This document shows positions 11,850 to 13,497 of a stretch of 13,497 nt of DNA, piece by piece. This DNA is from an uncultured Elusimicrobiales bacterium (GTDB taxonomy: Bacteria; Elusimicrobiota; Elusimicrobia; Elusimicrobiales; Elusimicrobiaceae). The position numbers and the translations under genes are program-made. Numbering within the stretch: position 1 is the first letter of the stretch; each line of letters begins with the position of its first letter. The notes beneath the pieces were generated by a model. The model had not been told where the DNA came from, did no database searches, and saw nothing but the letters and a program-made list of their open reading frames with translations. The stretch spans positions 1 through 13,497 of the forward strand of contig CALUQA010000105.1 of assembly GCA_944322775.1 (NCBI GenBank). Direction: 5' to 3'.

Positions 11850-13497
11850 TGCAAAACCGCTTTGGGCTGCCGGAATATAGTTTCTATTAGGCACCGAAGA
11901 ATAAGGTAGAATTTGAGGCTACAAAATTAAAAATAAAGAGAGGCAGTTCCTATTAGGCACCAAAGAATAAGGTAGAATTTGAAAACAATGTGCATCATTA
12001 TCGCAAACACAGTTCCTATTAGGCACCAAAGAATAAGGTAGAATTTAGCTTATTTTCATTTATCCTCCTGTTTGTGAGTTCCTATTAGACACCAAAGAAT
12101 AAGGTAGAATTTAGGGCCGTATCGGTACTTGTTACCGAAACTGGTTCCTATTAGGCACCAAAGAATAAGGTAGTATTTATTTTTGTATAGACCCCTTGGC
12201 AGTGCGAATGTTCCTATTAGGCACCAAAGAATAAGGTAGAATTTATATGCGCCAAAAGAGGAATAGCGTAATCATGTTCCTATTAGGCACCAAAGAATAA
12301 GGTAGAATTTAGATTTTAAGCCGCCCCTAAAAGAGAGGTTAGTTCCTATTAGGCACCAAAGAATAAGGTAGAATTTAAAGCTAATTATCAATTTTTAGAA
12401 AATTGAGTTCCTATTAGGCACCAAAGAATAAGGTAGAATTTAGCGCGGGCTGGCAAAGAGCGACGGGGTGAAGTTCCTATTAGGCACCAAAGAATAAGGT
12501 AGAATTTATTACGCCAGCGGTATCAGCGAATGCGACAGGTTCCTATTAGGCACCAAAGAATAAGGTAGAATTTAATGAGGACGGCGTGGACGCCGTAGCA
12601 TATCGTTCCTATTAGGCACCAAAGAATAAGGTAGAATTTATGTCCCCGTAGAGGTTAAGCGTAAAGTAGGGTTCCTATTAGGCACCAAAGAATAAGGTAG
12701 AATTTACTAAATTATCCAAAGGTAAAGGCAACACCAGTTCCTATTAGGCACCAAAGAATAAGGTAGAATTTAGCGCGGGCTGGCAAAAAGCGACGGGTTC
12801 AAGTTCCTATTAGGCACCAAAGAATAAGGTAGAATTTATGCAGGTGGCCGCTTGCTATGTGCCACAGGGTTCCTATTAGGCACCAAAGAATAAGGTAGAA
12901 TTTAGCAAGACCGAGGCAAAGCAAGGTTTGTTACGTTCCTATTAGGCACCAAAGAATAAGGTAGAATTTATCTCAGCTAATTGAGGCAAAGCTTTAGAAG
13001 GTTCCTATTAGGCACCAAAGAATAAGGTAGAATTTAAAATGGCTGATTTAAGCGGATATACCACACGTTCCTATTAGGCACCAAAGAATAAGGTAGAATT
13101 TATTTATCGTGTGGTGCGTCTTTGTCATTTAAGTTCCTATTAGGCACCAAAGAATAAGGTAGAATTTAGCTACCTGATTTCAAAGTTAAAGTTCCGTTGT
13201 TCCTATTAGGCACCAAAGAATAAGGTAGAATTTAAAGCCGAAAAATAATAAAGCCCAAAATAAGTTCCTATTAGGCACCAAAGAATAAGGTAGAATTTAT
13301 TATGAGGGCTGTGAACAGCAGGAATGCCAGTTCCTATTAGGCACCAAAGAATAAGGTAGAATTTAACCGACATATTGGAACTTATTAAGCGTAAATGTTC
13401 CTATTAGGCACCAAAGAATAAGGTAGAATTTACTATATCCTCGCCATCAGGGTTCTCTTGCCGTTCCTATTAGGCACCAAAGAATAAGGTAGAATTT
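11814..13497 (+). CRISPR. CRISPR array, 26 repeats and 25 spacers, type II-C-like, continuing past the right edge
   Basis: Repeats of 36 bp start GTTCCTATTAGG and end GGTAGAATTTA. Spacers are 30 bp except number 9 (12378-12406, 29 bp), number 22 (13235-13263, 29 bp) and number 24 (13366-13396, 31 bp). Repeats start at 11814, 11880, 11946 and so on to 13463; the last is cut by the window after 35 bases. The left end is decayed. Repeat 1 matches only from position 9 on. Repeats 1 and 2 have G at position 17 and repeats 1 to 3 have G at position 36. Repeat 2 also has T at position 4, repeat 5 has A at position 12, and repeat 6 has T at position 31. Repeats 7 to 26 appear uniform. The 36/30 geometry, the GTT start and the -10-like 3' end resemble type II-C repeats such as those of Campylobacter jejuni. 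Plus-strand crRNA is inferred. No cas gene is in the window, so the type is not proven. Confidence 0.97.

Noticed and set aside
11733..11880. A minus-strand tracrRNA that uses repeat 1 as its anti-repeat
   Set aside because: The part of repeat 1 that would have to pair next to the guide is the decayed half. Only a lone TATATT without a -35 is seen for a minus-strand promoter, and no U-tract follows the fold on that strand.
12575..12604. Self-targeting by spacer 12 or spacer 14 against the giant gene
   Set aside because: Only 10- and 11-base matches are seen, well within chance for this window.
12905..13000. Shared GAGGCAAAGC in neighbouring spacers 17 and 18
   Set aside because: Ten bases at different positions in the two spacers are too short to claim a common source.
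11814..13497. The array as type V-A or type I, read on the minus strand
   Set aside because: The reverse complement lacks the TTTCTACT...GTAGAT end of Cas12a repeats and the GAAAC/GAAAG end of type I repeats. The plus-strand reading fits type II-C better.

Overview
The window looks like a chromosomal segment of a Gram-negative, probably anaerobic bacterium. The evidence is a lipobox-bearing NlpE-type lipoprotein, a DUF362 protein with two 4Fe-4S motifs, and a C_GCAxxG_C_C-family protein. A host-associated Elusimicrobiota-like organism is my guess from overall gene style and a type II-C-like CRISPR repeat, but nothing here fixes the taxonomy. No rRNA, insertion sequence, phage gene or cas gene is visible.

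Layout. (1) Positions 1-5666 hold the 3' part of one giant gene, open at the left edge. It encodes a largely helical protein with two tandem caspase/CHAT-like (clan CD) modules and a C-terminal response-regulator receiver-like domain. The first module keeps a His/Cys pair; the second has Arg in place of the His. (2) Positions 5676-9960 hold short housekeeping or accessory genes: an aldo/keto reductase (-), a DUF362 ferredoxin-like protein (+), a P-loop uridine-kinase-like protein (+), a conserved protein of unknown function (-), a C_GCAxxG_C_C protein (-) and an NlpE-like lipoprotein (+). Nearly every gene or convergent pair ends in a clear hairpin terminator. (3) Positions 9963-11198 hold cinA/pncC, a nicotinamide-nucleotide amidase fused to a MoaB/MogA-like domain. 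(4) Positions 11233-11813 are non-protein-coding: inverted repeats, tRNA-Val(UAC) with its own terminator, and a small RNA with a good promoter, a three-way-junction fold and a U-tract. (5) Positions 11814-13497 hold a CRISPR array of 26 repeats (36 bp) and 25 spacers (29-31 bp), running off the right edge.

How it fits together. The CRISPR repeat starts GTTCC and ends GGTAGAATTTA. Its embedded TAGAAT looks like a -10 box, as known for type II-C systems of Campylobacter and Neisseria, where each repeat drives its own crRNA. The repeats are most decayed at the left end, so the newest spacers and any cas9-cas1-cas2 genes should lie to the right. The small RNA just left of the array is a candidate tracrRNA or CRISPR-associated regulatory RNA, but its anti-repeat is imperfect and unproven.

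Two expression patterns recur. A -10-like box sits exactly 6 nt upstream of an ATG three times (6583, 9397 on the minus strand, 9963), suggesting leaderless mRNAs. In two gene pairs an intrinsic terminator runs directly into the next gene's start codon (7744, 8920).
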